Assembly (NCBI GenBank): GCA_041399085.1
Contig: JAWKTM010000088.1
Location: 1-26,709, forward strand
Direction of reading: 5' to 3'
DNA: 26,709 nt
From: JAWKTM01 sp041399085
Lineage (GTDB): Bacteria; Planctomycetota; Planctomycetia; Pirellulales; Pirellulaceae
The position numbers and the translations under genes are program-made. Shown one piece after another: positions 8,022-17,317 of the stretch (the stretch's first letter is position 1; every line of letters begins with the position of its first letter). Below the pieces are notes generated by a model. That model had not been told where the DNA came from. It did not search any database and saw nothing but the letters and a program-made list of their open reading frames with translations.

Positions 8022-11000
8022 ATGATTCGCCGCAGTCGAAATCGGTCGTTACTTGGCATCATATCGCTTTACATCAGCGCCGTAGTCTTCTGGCCAACTT
8101 TCGCTTGCCAAACAGTCGCGCAGGACCAATCCACTCGCGAGTCCGAGTCGCCGGCGGAAGTTCAATGGGACTTGTTGGCGATTCCTGATTCCTGGAAGAA
8201 ATCGCCAGGCGGCCGCTACGCTTCGCGAGAAGGACACAAGTGGTTTCGATCCGTCGTGCAACCGCCGCGCGATTGGGAGGGAAACGATTTGACGCTATTT
8301 GTCGAAGCGGTCGACGACGCTCGGGAAGTGTACTTCAACGGCAAGCTGATCGGATCGCTTGGCACATTCCCACCGGAATTTCGCAGCGGGTTGGGTGTGT
8401 CTTTACGGTTCAAAATACCGGCGAACGATGTGCTGTTCGGTGAAGCGAATTTGGTTGCGCTGCGTGTCTACGAGCGCGACGCCCGCAGTAATTTCAACGT
8501 GGCGGCCCCCGTGCTGTTCGGCGGTTCACAGGCCATCCGACTCGCCGGAGTTTGGCAGGCGACTCCTGGCGATAATCTGGCTTGGGCCAAGCTTTCGGCT
8601 CGCAACAAAGTGCCAGTCGACGCGACGTATGCGACGATTATCTCCGCGGAAGAAGCTGAACGGACGTTGAAACAACTCAGCGACGAGGAAGGCCCGCTCA
8701 GCGTGGCGGAGTCGCGAAAGCGATTTCAGATCCCCGATGACTTGGCGATCGACGCCGTCCTCTCCGAGCCACACATTGGACAACCTCTGTCGATCAAGTG
8801 GGACGCTCGCGGCCGTTTGTGGGTGATGCAGTATCTTCAGTATCCCAATCCCGCGGGGCTGACAATGATCAGCCGAGACAAATTCCTCCGCAGTGTCTAC
8901 GACAAGGTTCCCCCGCCGCCGCCTCACCACTTTCCAGGCGCGGACAAAATCAGCGTGCATGAAGACACCGACGGCGATGGCCAGTACGACTCACATAAGA
9001 CGTTTGTCGAGGGTCTAAGCTTAGCCTCGTCTTTCGCATTGGATCGAAATGGATTGTGGGTTCTTAATCCACCCTATTTGCTGTTCTATCCAGATGCGAA
9101 TCAGGATGATCGCCCAGACGGTGATCCCGAAGTGCATTTGGAAGGCTTCGGAATCGAGGACTCGCATTCCGTCGCCAACAGCCTTCGTTGGGGACCCGAC
9201 GGTTGGCTGTACGCCGCGCAAGGCAGCACGGTTACTGGCGACGTTCGTCTATACGGTTCCCAGGATCCACCCGTGCATTCAATGGGCCAGCTAATTTGGC
9301 GTTATCATCCACCGACACGTCGCTATGAGATTTTCGCGGAAGGAGGAGGCAACACGTTTGGTGTCGAGGTTGATAGTAAAGGACGCATCTATTCCGGCCA
9401 CAATGGCGGAGACACCCGCGGATTCCATTATGTGCAAGGCGGCTACTTCCAAAAGGGCTTCGGCAAGCACGGGGACCTCTCCAATCCGTACTCGTTTGGA
9501 TACTTCCCCCAAATGAAACATCACAGTGTGCCGCGTTTCACGCACACGTTTTTGATTTATGAGAGCCACGCGCTGCCACCCGACTACCAGGGCAAGTTGT
9601 TCGGCGTTGGTCCGCTTCAAGGACATGTGGTGATGAGCCAAATTGAGCCGGATGGCTCGACATTCCGCACCAAAGACACCGGCCATCCGCTGACGACCGA
9701 CGACACGTGGTTCCGGCCGGTCGATATCCAGGAAGGCCCCGACGGCGCGATCTATGTGGCGGACTTTTACGAGCAGCGCATCGATCACGCCAGCCATTAT
9801 CAAGGCCGTGTCACGCCCGAAAGCGGCCGGGTCTATCGGCTGAGGGCAAAGGACGCAGCACCAGGCCGAATCGTAAACCTAGAACGAATGTCGAATGCCG
9901 AGTTGATCGAGCAACTTCGTTCGCCGATCCGTTGGACTCGCCAGACAGCGCTGCGGTTGCTCGGCCAACGCCGCAATGCCGCCGACGACACTCAGACCAA
10001 CGTGGCACTAAAAACGTTGATCGACAAGAATACCGATCAACTTGCGCTCGAAGCGCTGTGGGCTCTGCATTGGCGAGGCGGTTTGGATGAGGCGACCGCA
10101 GCCGAGTTGCTCGACCATGACGATCCTCATGTTCGATTGTGGACCGTGCGATTGATGTGTGACGACGGCCAAGTCTCTCCGGAGTTGGCCAGCAAATTGA
10201 CTCGGTTGGCCGAGTCCGAATTGAATGTCGAAACGCGTAGTCAGATCGCTTGTTCCGCGCGACGATTGCCGGCGGATCAAGCTGTGGCGATTGTCGAACG
10301 GTTGTTGCGTCGCACGGAAGATATTTCAGACCCTCATATCCCCTTACTGTTATGGTGGGCGATCGAAGCTCACGCCGAATCCCATCGCGACTCCGTGTTG
10401 ACAATGTTTGACGAAGATTCGCTTTGGGAAGAACCGCTGGTTAAGCAGCACATTCTTGAACGCTTGATGCGGCGTTATGCGCAGGCCGGCACGCGGCGCG
10501 ATCTCGTGACCTGCGCACAATTGCTACGTCTTGCTCCATCCAAGCCCGACGCGGAATTGTTGCTCAAAGGTTTTGAAACGGCATATCAGGGCCGTTCGTT
10601 GGCCAATCTCCCCGATGAATTGTTAGCGGCCATGGCAGAGGTCGGTGGTGGATCGTTGGCGTTGCGGCTGCGGCGCGGCGAAGTTCAGGCGATTGACGAA
10701 TCGTTGCGGCTGATCGCCGATGAGAAGTCACCGGTTGCTGATCGTGTGATGTACGTGGGTGTGTTCGGCGATATTCGAGAACCACGAGCCGTGGCTCCAC
10801 TATTGCAGTTGGCGACGACAGCCCAATCCGTAGCGCTTCGAGCCGCGGCACTGACGGCACTTCAATCGTACGATTCCCCGGAGATCGGCGTCGCGCTGGT
10901 TCGTCAGCTAAAGAACTTCCCGGCCGAAGTGCGCGAAGTCGCGCTGAGCACGATTGCCAGCCGTCCGGCTTGGACCAAGTCATTGCTGACCGCGTTGGAA

Positions 11001-11591
11001 TCGGGCGACATCCCGCGCGACGATGTGCCGCTCGTGATTGTCCGCAAAATGTTGCTGCATTCAGATCGTTCAATCGCCGCGTCCGTCGGCAAACAATGGG
11101 GCAGTGTCGAAGGCGCCAACACGGTTCAAATGCAGCAAGACGTCGAACGCTTCACCAACATCGTGAACTCGGTTCCAGGCAATCCGTATACGGGCAAAGC
11201 GCTCTTCGGCCAGCACTGTGGCAAGTGCCATACGCTGTTCGGCCAAGGCGGACAAATTGGGCCGGACCTAACCAGTTTCAAGCGAGACGATCTCCGCCGG
11301 ATGGTGGTGAATATCGTGAATCCTAGCTTGGAGATTCGTGAAGGTTTCGAGAACTTCGTGATCCTGACCGACGACGGCCGAGCGTTGAATGGGTTCATTG
11401 CGGATCAAGACAATCAGGTGGTTGTCTTGAAAAGTGTCGATGGCCAAAGCCAAGTCATTGCTCGCGATTCGATTGAGGAAATGCGAGCCATTCCCCGCAG
11501 TGTGATGCCCGAGGGCATCCTGAAGCCGTTGGACGAGCAACAGATACGCGATCTGTTCGCGTATCTCCGCGCGGCCCAACCGCTGCCGTAG
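8022..11591 (+). CDS. Exported PVC-type membrane-bound dehydrogenase-like protein: beta-propeller, HEAT repeats, C-terminal cytochrome c
   Basis: The ATG at 8022 (MIRRSRNRSLLGIIS) follows CCGGAG at nine bases and opens a signal peptide, so the longer frame from 7797 is rejected. That leaves 1189 residues. Domains in order: signal peptide; a jelly-roll-like N domain (WEGNDLTLFVEAVDDAREVYFNG); a six-bladed propeller of the PVC type (LSIKWDARGRLWVMQYLQYP, HHFPGADKISV) with two acidic loops that could bind calcium (EDTDGDGQYD and DANQDDRPDGD); HEAT-like repeats from about residue 620 to 1030; and a cytochrome c domain. CGKCH binds haem covalently (C1066, C1069, H1070), and a methionine in SVMPEGIL may be the distal ligand. 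The family is abundant in planctomycetes and thought to oxidise sugars or other compounds in the periplasm, passing electrons to the fused haem. The substrate is unknown. Confidence 0.9.
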   Translation: MIRRSRNRSLLGIISLYISAVVFWPTFACQTVAQDQSTRESESPAEVQWDLLAIPDSWKKSPGGRYASREGHKWFRSVVQPPRDWEGNDLTLFVEAVDDAREVYFNGKLIGSLGTFPPEFRSGLGVSLRFKIPANDVLFGEANLVALRVYERDARSNFNVAAPVLFGGSQAIRLAGVWQATPGDNLAWAKLSARNKVPVDATYATIISAEEAERTLKQLSDEEGPLSVAESRKRFQIPDDLAIDAVLSEPHIGQPLSIKWDARGRLWVMQYLQYPNPAGLTMISRDKFLRSVYDKVPPPPPHHFPGADKISVHEDTDGDGQYDSHKTFVEGLSLASSFALDRNGLWVLNPPYLLFYPDANQDDRPDGDPEVHLEGFGIEDSHSVANSLRWGPDGWLYAAQGSTVTGDVRLYGSQDPPVHSMGQLIWRYHPPTRRYEIFAEGGGNTFGVEVDSKGRIYSGHNGGDTRGFHYVQGGYFQKGFGKHGDLSNPYSFGYFPQMKHHSVPRFTHTFLIYESHALPPDYQGKLFGVGPLQGHVVMSQIEPDGSTFRTKDTGHPLTTDDTWFRPVDIQEGPDGAIYVADFYEQRIDHASHYQGRVTPESGRVYRLRAKDAAPGRIVNLERMSNAELIEQLRSPIRWTRQTALRLLGQRRNAADDTQTNVALKTLIDKNTDQLALEALWALHWRGGLDEATAAELLDHDDPHVRLWTVRLMCDDGQVSPELASKLTRLAESELNVETRSQIACSARRLPADQAVAIVERLLRRTEDISDPHIPLLLWWAIEAHAESHRDSVLTMFDEDSLWEEPLVKQHILERLMRRYAQAGTRRDLVTCAQLLRLAPSKPDAELLLKGFETAYQGRSLANLPDELLAAMAEVGGGSLALRLRRGEVQAIDESLRLIADEKSPVADRVMYVGVFGDIREPRAVAPLLQLATTAQSVALRAAALTALQSYDSPEIGVALVRQLKNFPAEVREVALSTIASRPAWTKSLLTALESGDIPRDDVPLVIVRKMLLHSDRSIAASVGKQWGSVEGANTVQMQQDVERFTNIVNSVPGNPYTGKALFGQHCGKCHTLFGQGGQIGPDLTSFKRDDLRRMVVNIVNPSLEIREGFENFVILTDDGRALNGFIADQDNQVVVLKSVDGQSQVIARDSIEEMRAIPRSVMPEGILKPLDEQQIRDLFAYLRAAQPLP

Positions 11592-11607
11592 GCCCGACCC
11601 AACTCAC

Positions 11608-11642
11608 CGGTGGCCGTCGTGCGAGCGAACTTGCGACCACCG
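11608..11642. terminator. Possible hairpin after the PVC-type gene
   Basis: CGGTGG (11608-11613) can pair with CCACCG (11637-11642) 16 bases after the stop codon, with a few inner pairs. No T run follows, so an intrinsic terminator is only a possibility. Confidence 0.25.
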
Positions 11643-11818
11643 TGGGGTGATCTGTAACGGTGACGAGTCGCTCGACACGCTCGTTCCGTGATTTCGGCAG
11701 CGTCCGGCACATTGGTATGTGCGGCGTTTGGCACATTGCTAGAATGCGAGTCTCGACCGTTTGCTTGTGGCCCCGCCGTGGCGAACGCACTTGCACTATG
11801 CACCGTCTCACGGATACG

Positions 11819-11851
11819 CGCCGACGGCGAATCATTAATCGCCCGTCGGCG
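11819..11851 (+). promoter_or_regulatory. GC-rich leader hairpin upstream of the symporter fusion
   Basis: CGCCGACGG (11819-11827) and CCGTCGGCG (11843-11851) pair perfectly. Three more pairs (CGA with TCG) extend the stem past a one-base bulge around an AT-rich loop. Its 3' arm ends on the GTG at 11851, which would be hidden in the stem, so the ATG at 11887 is preferred as start. It could also attenuate or modulate expression. Confidence 0.4.
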
Positions 11852-11886
11852 TGTCTCCGCACGATCCAGCCATCGACTCGCCCGCG

Positions 11887-14106
11887 ATGAATTCACCAGC
11901 CGCCACCCAATCCGAACGAACAACCAATCGAACGGCGATTCGGATTCCACGTGGAAACCTCACGTCGGCCATCTTGTGCGGGCTTGGCCTGGGTATCGCC
12001 ACCGGCCTCTTTCTTGGCGAGTACTGCGCGAAGCTGACGGTCGTGGGAGACATGTTCGTCGGCTTGCTGCGAATGACGGCACTGCCATACATCATCGTCT
12101 CGTTAATTGCCAATTTGGGCCGCTTATCGCGCCGACAAAGCCGCCGCTTGGCCATGATTGGGGGATTGACGTTGGCGACGCTCTGGAGCGTCGCATTGTT
12201 CAATGTATTCGCGTTGTCCAACACATTTCCTGAATGGAAATCGGGTTCATTCTTCAGCACCGCCATCGTCGCCCCGCCACGAGAGATCGATTTGGTTTCC
12301 GTGTTCATTCCCGCAAACATCTTCGACGCCCTCGCGGACAATCATGTTCCGGCCGTGGTCTTGATGTGCATTTGTGTGGGCTTGGCTTTGTCGGGAATCT
12401 CCAATCGAGAGGTATTGATTACCCAGTTGGATATTTTGGGAAAGGCGCTAATTCACATCAATTATTATGTGGTCCGGTTAACGCCGATTGGCGTTTTTGC
12501 CATCGCCGCCAGCACCACCGGCACGATCTCGTTGGCCGAAGCGATTCGCTTGCAGGCGTATTTCGTGGCCTATACGGCGGGATCGCTTTTCGTGGGTTTC
12601 GTTGTGCTGCCGTGGCTGGTGGCCACCTGCACGCCGTTTCGTTATCGCGATGTGCTGACTGTTTCACGAGACGCGATGATTACGGCGTTTGCGACTGGCA
12701 AGCTCATCGTGGTGCTGCCGCTCTTGATTGTGGAAACGGAAAAACTGGTTCGCGGGCTTTCCAGCGACAACGAAGACTCCTCGGCTCCAGCCGTCGATGT
12801 GCTGTACCCGGTCGCTTACCCCATGCCTCATGTGGGCAAGCTACTGGGGTTAATCTTTATACCGTTCGCAGCTTGGTTTTCGGGGCATGCCTTGGCGCCT
12901 CATGAATATCCCGCGTTTCTTTCGGCCGGGTTGTTCAGCTATTTCTCGGGGCCCATCGTGGCCACGCCGTTTCTGTTGGACATGCTGCACTTGCCCCACG
13001 ATATGTTTCAACTGTTTCTGTTATCGGGGGTTTACGGCGAGCGGCTTGGCGATGCATTGGGGGCTATCCATTTCGCGACTTTCACGCTGATCTCCACGTC
13101 GGCGTTTCTCGGCAAGCTCCGAATTCAGTGGTTTCCCATTGTCCGATTCCTGGGAATTGTCACGGTGCTAGGCGTTGCCATGTGTGTGACCATTCGCTTC
13201 GGATTATCGGGCACGCTACGTTATGTGGAACGTAAGGAAGATGTGATCGCCCACATGCAATTGTTGGAGCAGCCGGCTCGAGCAACCGTGGTTGGCGAGT
13301 CGGCTCCGAATCCCGATCCCCTATTGCTGGGCGAGAGTTTGCTTCACCGCGTACGTCGTCGAGGCGTGCTACGCGTGGGATACAACGAAGACAAACTACC
13401 ATTCGCATTCTTTAATATTCGGGGGGAACTCGTGGGATTTGATATCAATCTGGCTCACGCACTAGCTCGGGACTTGGGAGTACGCTTGGAATTCGTCCGC
13501 TTCGATCGTGACACGCTGCAATCGCAATTGTCCGACGACCATTTTGACATTGTCATGTCCGGGCTTGTCGGGACGCTCGAACGCTCGCGTAGCATGCAGC
13601 ACACGACACCCTATATGGATGTGACACTGGCGCTGGTCGTGCCGGACTACCGAGCCCGCGAGTTCCGTTCGCTCGACTCATTGCGAGCGATCGAATCCTT
13701 GCGAATTGGTTTCGTGGATTTAAGTCGCGGGTTTGTGGACCGACTGCGTGAATCGTTGCCGCAAGCGGAGTTTGTGGAACTGTCCACTAGTCAACAGTTC
13801 TTTGACGGCGACTGGCAGGAGTATGACGCACTGCTAATTAGCGCGGAGAGCGGCTCTGCCTTCACGCTGTTATATCCAGAATTCGAAGTCGTCGTCCCCG
13901 CTGGTCGCCGAATATCAATGCCTTTGTTCTATGCGATCGGCGCTCGCGACGCGGAGATGCGAGACTTCTTGGAACACTGGATGATCTTGCGCAAGAAGGA
14001 TGGCACAATGCAGCAATACTACGACCACTGGATTTTGGGCAAAGTCGCCGACCCCGACCAGCGCCGCTGGTCCGTTGTCCGCGACGTATTGCATTGGGTG
14101 GAGTGA
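11887..14106 (+). CDS. Fusion of divergent dicarboxylate/amino acid symporter-like (SDF) membrane domain with family 3 solute-binding domain
   Basis: 739 residues from ATG 11887; GTG at 11851 would add 12. No strong ribosome site precedes either. The first ~450 residues are a polytopic membrane domain with SDF (DAACS) landmarks: GLGLGIATGLFLGEYC, a first-bundle FVGLLRMTALPYIIVSLI, and VRLTPIGVFAIAASTTGT. The remaining ~250 residues are an SBP_bac_3 domain: RRRGVLRVGYNEDKLPFAF, LVGFDINLAHALARDLG, FDIVMSGL and TTPYMDVTLAL. Its location after the last membrane segment predicts an extracytoplasmic position. The transport core is unusual. The serine-rich loop of hairpin 1 is ATGKLIVVLP, the NMDGT motif is replaced by PMPHVGK, and the last substrate helix reads GVYGERLGDALGAIHF without the usual Asp/Asn ligands. 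Substrate and ion coupling therefore cannot be transferred from glutamate carriers. It may be a substrate-binding sensor or an altered carrier fed by its own binding domain. Confidence 0.85.
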   Translation: MNSPAATQSERTTNRTAIRIPRGNLTSAILCGLGLGIATGLFLGEYCAKLTVVGDMFVGLLRMTALPYIIVSLIANLGRLSRRQSRRLAMIGGLTLATLWSVALFNVFALSNTFPEWKSGSFFSTAIVAPPREIDLVSVFIPANIFDALADNHVPAVVLMCICVGLALSGISNREVLITQLDILGKALIHINYYVVRLTPIGVFAIAASTTGTISLAEAIRLQAYFVAYTAGSLFVGFVVLPWLVATCTPFRYRDVLTVSRDAMITAFATGKLIVVLPLLIVETEKLVRGLSSDNEDSSAPAVDVLYPVAYPMPHVGKLLGLIFIPFAAWFSGHALAPHEYPAFLSAGLFSYFSGPIVATPFLLDMLHLPHDMFQLFLLSGVYGERLGDALGAIHFATFTLISTSAFLGKLRIQWFPIVRFLGIVTVLGVAMCVTIRFGLSGTLRYVERKEDVIAHMQLLEQPARATVVGESAPNPDPLLLGESLLHRVRRRGVLRVGYNEDKLPFAFFNIRGELVGFDINLAHALARDLGVRLEFVRFDRDTLQSQLSDDHFDIVMSGLVGTLERSRSMQHTTPYMDVTLALVVPDYRAREFRSLDSLRAIESLRIGFVDLSRGFVDRLRESLPQAEFVELSTSQQFFDGDWQEYDALLISAESGSAFTLLYPEFEVVVPAGRRISMPLFYAIGARDAEMRDFLEHWMILRKKDGTMQQYYDHWILGKVADPDQRRWSVVRDVLHWVE

Positions 14107-14165
14107 TGCCCGAACGGGGTCGCGACGTGAATATACAAGGTGCGATTGCCGCTTGGCTCGGCGTT

Positions 14166-15923
14166 TCACGGATTCGGTTGGAAGCCTTCCAAGGGGTCAA
14201 TCGCCATTGCCGCGCGGTAGCTTGCCAGCGCCGAGAAGAAGTCGGCTTGCGCCGCGATAAGCAGTAGCTGGGCGTCGGTGACCGATTGTTCGTAGATATT
14301 CAACTCGATCAGCGTGATGTCACCCGCCTCGAATTGGAGGCGACCGAGGTCGCGCGTCTCGCGAGCCAAATTCAGATTCGCTTGGGCCCGTTCGATTCGG
14401 CCCGCCGCGGCTTGCAACGCGGAGGCGGCATCCTGCACCGAAGCTCGGACCTTATCGACCACGAATTGCTGCTTGGCGCTGATTTGCGCCAGCTTGCCAC
14501 GGGCCGTTGTGATCTTTCCGCGGGCTTCGCGCCGTTGCAGGGGCACTTCGCCATACAACCCCGCTTCCAACTCGAATGGCGTCTTATCCTTCTTGTCGCT
14601 GGTTGGCGCCCCGACATCCTTGGAAGCCAGCAGTTGAGCGTCGAGCTTCGGCAACAGCATGTTTTCCGCGTTTTGCAGATCGACTTGGACCTGTCGCGCG
14701 ATCAGATTCAGTTCCGCCAAGTCGGGCGAGGCACTGATGGCGTATTCAATGTCCGCTTCGACTTGTCGTGGACCAACGGTCGTATAGTCAGGAAAAGCTT
14801 GCGGCAGCCGGGAATTGTCGAGGATGATTGGTTCGCCTCGCTCGTTGCGGAAGAACAGCGACAGCTTAATCGCCGCTTCCTGCAACTTTCGTTCGGCTTC
14901 GATCACCTTGGTCTCGCGGCTGGCGATCAACTGTTCGTTGTTGATCCGCACGATTCGCTGCAGATCACCCGCGTCGACACGATCCTGGAGCTGTTGAATT
15001 CGCGCTTCCGCGATCCGCAGCAAGTCGCGCTGAGCTTCCAACGATTGGCCAGCCGCCACCCATGACCAGTAAACTTGCGAAGCGACGCGGACGAACTCCA
15101 GCATCTGTGATCGCACGGCTGGTTCGACGGCGCGGCGCGCCAAGTCGGCTTGATAGATCGCCGCCCGCCGCTTGTCGATCGCGCGTCCCTTCAACAACGG
15201 CACACCCGCGCCGACCGAGAACTCGCCGCCCTCGTCCGTTTCGCGTTCCTTGAACCAGGGCTGAAAATTCCCGTCGCCGATCTTGTAGCCCCCGTACAGA
15301 TAGCCGCCATTGCGAAACACCGGCTGCTCGACGGAAATTGCATTGCGATAGTTTTGATAGAAGCCTTCGGGCATGGCGATGCCGAAAGCTTTGATGTTCA
15401 AGTCGAATTCGCCCCAAGCGGATACTTGCTTGCCGCCCGCCACTTGGCGTTCCAGCAGCGCGCTGACCAACAGCGGATAAGACTGGTTCACCGAAACGAT
15501 AACATCCTGTAGATCAACCGCTGAGGACCGTGAGATCACCTCCGGCGGATCCAACGAGGATTCGCCTGGAACCATCGGTCGAGGCAGTTCGCCATTGCGA
15601 TCTGGATTGGCCGCGTCGGCCAGTGGTTGCGGCGGCGAAATCGGCGAGTTGGAATCGTTGGCCGATGTACTTGGCCGAGTCGGTTCGCTTTGCCGAAACG
15701 CCACCGGCATGACCTCGGCCGTGGGTTCGGTGACCGGCGGCAGCTTCTTCAGCACCACATGCCTGGGCGGAGCCATATGCTTAGGCGAAGCCACCGAAGC
15801 AACCGGACTGGGCGGCGGCTGCTGAACATGCGTGTGCCGCACGGGAGCCGCGGACTGGCATCCGACCAGCAGACCGCAAGCGACGAGCAATCGAACGTGT
15901 TGGCGCCATCCATGGCCGATCAT
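14166..15923 (-). CDS. TolC-family outer membrane efflux lipoprotein
   Basis: 585 residues. The N terminus MIGHGWRQHVRLLVACGLLVGC ends in a lipobox (LVGC, C22), so the protein should be lipid-anchored at the outer membrane. A proline-rich low-complexity spacer (about 23-120) precedes the outer membrane efflux domain. That domain has two homologous halves rich in coiled-coil helices: LLRIAEARIQQLQDRVDAGDLQRI in the first, and LNLARETRDLGRLQFEAGDITLIELN near the end of the second. It forms the outer membrane channel of a tripartite exporter. Its ATG overlaps the TGA of the HlyD-like gene (ATGA at 15923-15920), so the two are co-translated, and the ABC gene lies upstream of that. The final export-channel residues are followed by GFQPNP. 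Nothing in the sequence names the cargo. Confidence 0.9.
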   Translation of the reverse strand: MIGHGWRQHVRLLVACGLLVGCQSAAPVRHTHVQQPPPSPVASVASPKHMAPPRHVVLKKLPPVTEPTAEVMPVAFRQSEPTRPSTSANDSNSPISPPQPLADAANPDRNGELPRPMVPGESSLDPPEVISRSSAVDLQDVIVSVNQSYPLLVSALLERQVAGGKQVSAWGEFDLNIKAFGIAMPEGFYQNYRNAISVEQPVFRNGGYLYGGYKIGDGNFQPWFKERETDEGGEFSVGAGVPLLKGRAIDKRRAAIYQADLARRAVEPAVRSQMLEFVRVASQVYWSWVAAGQSLEAQRDLLRIAEARIQQLQDRVDAGDLQRIVRINNEQLIASRETKVIEAERKLQEAAIKLSLFFRNERGEPIILDNSRLPQAFPDYTTVGPRQVEADIEYAISASPDLAELNLIARQVQVDLQNAENMLLPKLDAQLLASKDVGAPTSDKKDKTPFELEAGLYGEVPLQRREARGKITTARGKLAQISAKQQFVVDKVRASVQDAASALQAAAGRIERAQANLNLARETRDLGRLQFEAGDITLIELNIYEQSVTDAQLLLIAAQADFFSALASYRAAMAIDPLEGFQPNP

Positions 15924-17263
15924 TTTGGTAGCTTGACCTTCTTCTTGTCGTCCTTGTTTTTGCCAGCCGGTTCATCCTTCGAGATGACCGGTGGAAAGCC
16001 GTTCAACTGTCGCCAGATTTCGTATCCCAAAGGAACTTGCTTGAGCAGCACCCAGCCGTTCGCCCGCACACCTTGCCGCAAAAACCGCTCGGATGGCCAA
16101 CCAACTTCGCCATCGGGCTGAATCAAAATGCGAAACTTTCCCGTGCCGTCATCCGTGGAGTCAATCGTCATGACTTCGCCACCGAACGTGCCCACCGCGA
16201 CAGACGGCCAACCAGCGAATTGAACGGCCGGCCAGCCCTCGAACTGCAACCGCACGTGATCGCCGGGGCGAATCAACGGCGTATCGTTGCCGGCCACCCA
16301 CAATTCAACGGCTCGCTCGGTCGTGTCGGGAACAATCGTGAACAACTCGTCGCCTTCCTTTAATATCTGACCCCGCTCAAACACATTCAGACGAAACAGC
16401 GTGCCGTCGCGCGGGGCATAAATTGTCAGCCGATCCAGCTCGGCCAGCTTAATCTCCACTTCGCGGCGGTCCTTCTGAATGGTCGCCGCTTGCCCCAACG
16501 CGTCCTGCTTCATCGCGCGGGCGTAATCCACTTTGGTTTGAGCTTCGCGTTCCTTTTGGATTCGTTCGCTTTTCTTGGCGTTCCATTCTTCCAGAGCCGC
16601 CGTCACTTCGCGTTTGGAGGACTCCAATTCGGCCAAGGCCACGTCCCAATCCTTGCGAAGTTTTTCGACTTCCTTTTCCGACTGCACGCCCTTGCCAAGC
16701 AGAGCAAGCTGGCGCTCGTAATTCAGACGTGCTTGCAACTCCTTCGCTTCGTAACCCGGCACCAGTCTCTGCTTTGCGTCCCATTTGGCTTCGGCCGCGG
16801 CGATCAACTCGTCCGCCGCATCAATCGCCGCTGCCTTCGCGGCTTCGAAGTCGATAATGTTTTGCGAATAGACATCGGCTTTGATCGGTGCGGTTGTGAG
16901 TTTGGCATCCAGGTCGCTCAGCGAACCCTTAAGCTGTTCGACCAAGTTAGCCGCGGTTGGCTCGATCTCGACCAAAAAGTCGCCACGTTTGACTCGCGCG
17001 CCTTCGACCAGACCTTCTCCCAAACGTAAAGCGATTCCCTTGACGGGCGACATCACCGTCTGTTGACGTTCCTGCGGCACGAAAGCCACGACTTTGCCCG
17101 TGCCGCGTGCCGATTGCTGCCAAGGCACGAAAATCATGGCGAAAATGCTGGCAACCAACAGCAGCAGCAGCAGGTTAGCCAGCCGCCAAGCCGTGCGGGA
17201 CGACTGAACCAGCTTCAAGGCGGGAAGGCGATCGTGGGTCGAGGTCAGAATCGCGGATGACAT
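15920..17263 (-). CDS. HlyD-family periplasmic adaptor (membrane fusion protein)
   Basis: 447 residues from the ATG at 17263 (MSSAILTSTHDRLPALKL). The alternative start four codons upstream is TTG and is not favoured. A cytoplasmic N tail and a single membrane helix (LANLLLLLLVASIFAMIFV) precede the biotinyl-lipoyl half motif (VMSPVKGIALRLGEGLVEGARVKRGDFLVEIE, split here by position only). Next comes a long alpha-helical hairpin rich in K/E/A (about 85-270), then the closing lipoyl half (IYAPRDGTLFRLNVFERGQILKEGD) and a beta-barrel domain. It bridges the inner membrane ABC component and the TolC-like channel. It lies 54 bases after the ABC gene and overlaps the TolC-like gene by four bases. 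The C tail is lysine rich (KNKDDKKKVKLPK). Confidence 0.9.
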   Translation of the reverse strand: MSSAILTSTHDRLPALKLVQSSRTAWRLANLLLLLLVASIFAMIFVPWQQSARGTGKVVAFVPQERQQTVMSPVKGIALRLGEGLVEGARVKRGDFLVEIEPTAANLVEQLKGSLSDLDAKLTTAPIKADVYSQNIIDFEAAKAAAIDAADELIAAAEAKWDAKQRLVPGYEAKELQARLNYERQLALLGKGVQSEKEVEKLRKDWDVALAELESSKREVTAALEEWNAKKSERIQKEREAQTKVDYARAMKQDALGQAATIQKDRREVEIKLAELDRLTIYAPRDGTLFRLNVFERGQILKEGDELFTIVPDTTERAVELWVAGNDTPLIRPGDHVRLQFEGWPAVQFAGWPSVAVGTFGGEVMTIDSTDDGTGKFRILIQPDGEVGWPSERFLRQGVRANGWVLLKQVPLGYEIWRQLNGFPPVISKDEPAGKNKDDKKKVKLPK

Positions 17264-17317
17264 GGTGACACTCAATCTTGCGTATCGGCTAGTTTCGGCG
17301 CGTTAGTTAAACGCGTT

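Larger units (their letters stand above)
11592..11886. other. 295-base intergenic region upstream of the symporter fusion
   Basis: It contains the weak hairpin at 11608-11642, a direct repeat GGCACATTG at 11706-11714 and 11730-11738 (24 bases apart, a little over two helical turns), and the strong hairpin at 11819-11851. No conserved open frame or confident promoter was found. The repeat pair could be a regulator site. Confidence 0.4.

Noticed and set aside
11706..11745. Sigma-54 type promoter (GGCAC...TTGC)
   Set aside because: The spacing between the GG and GC elements does not fit the required ten bases between them.
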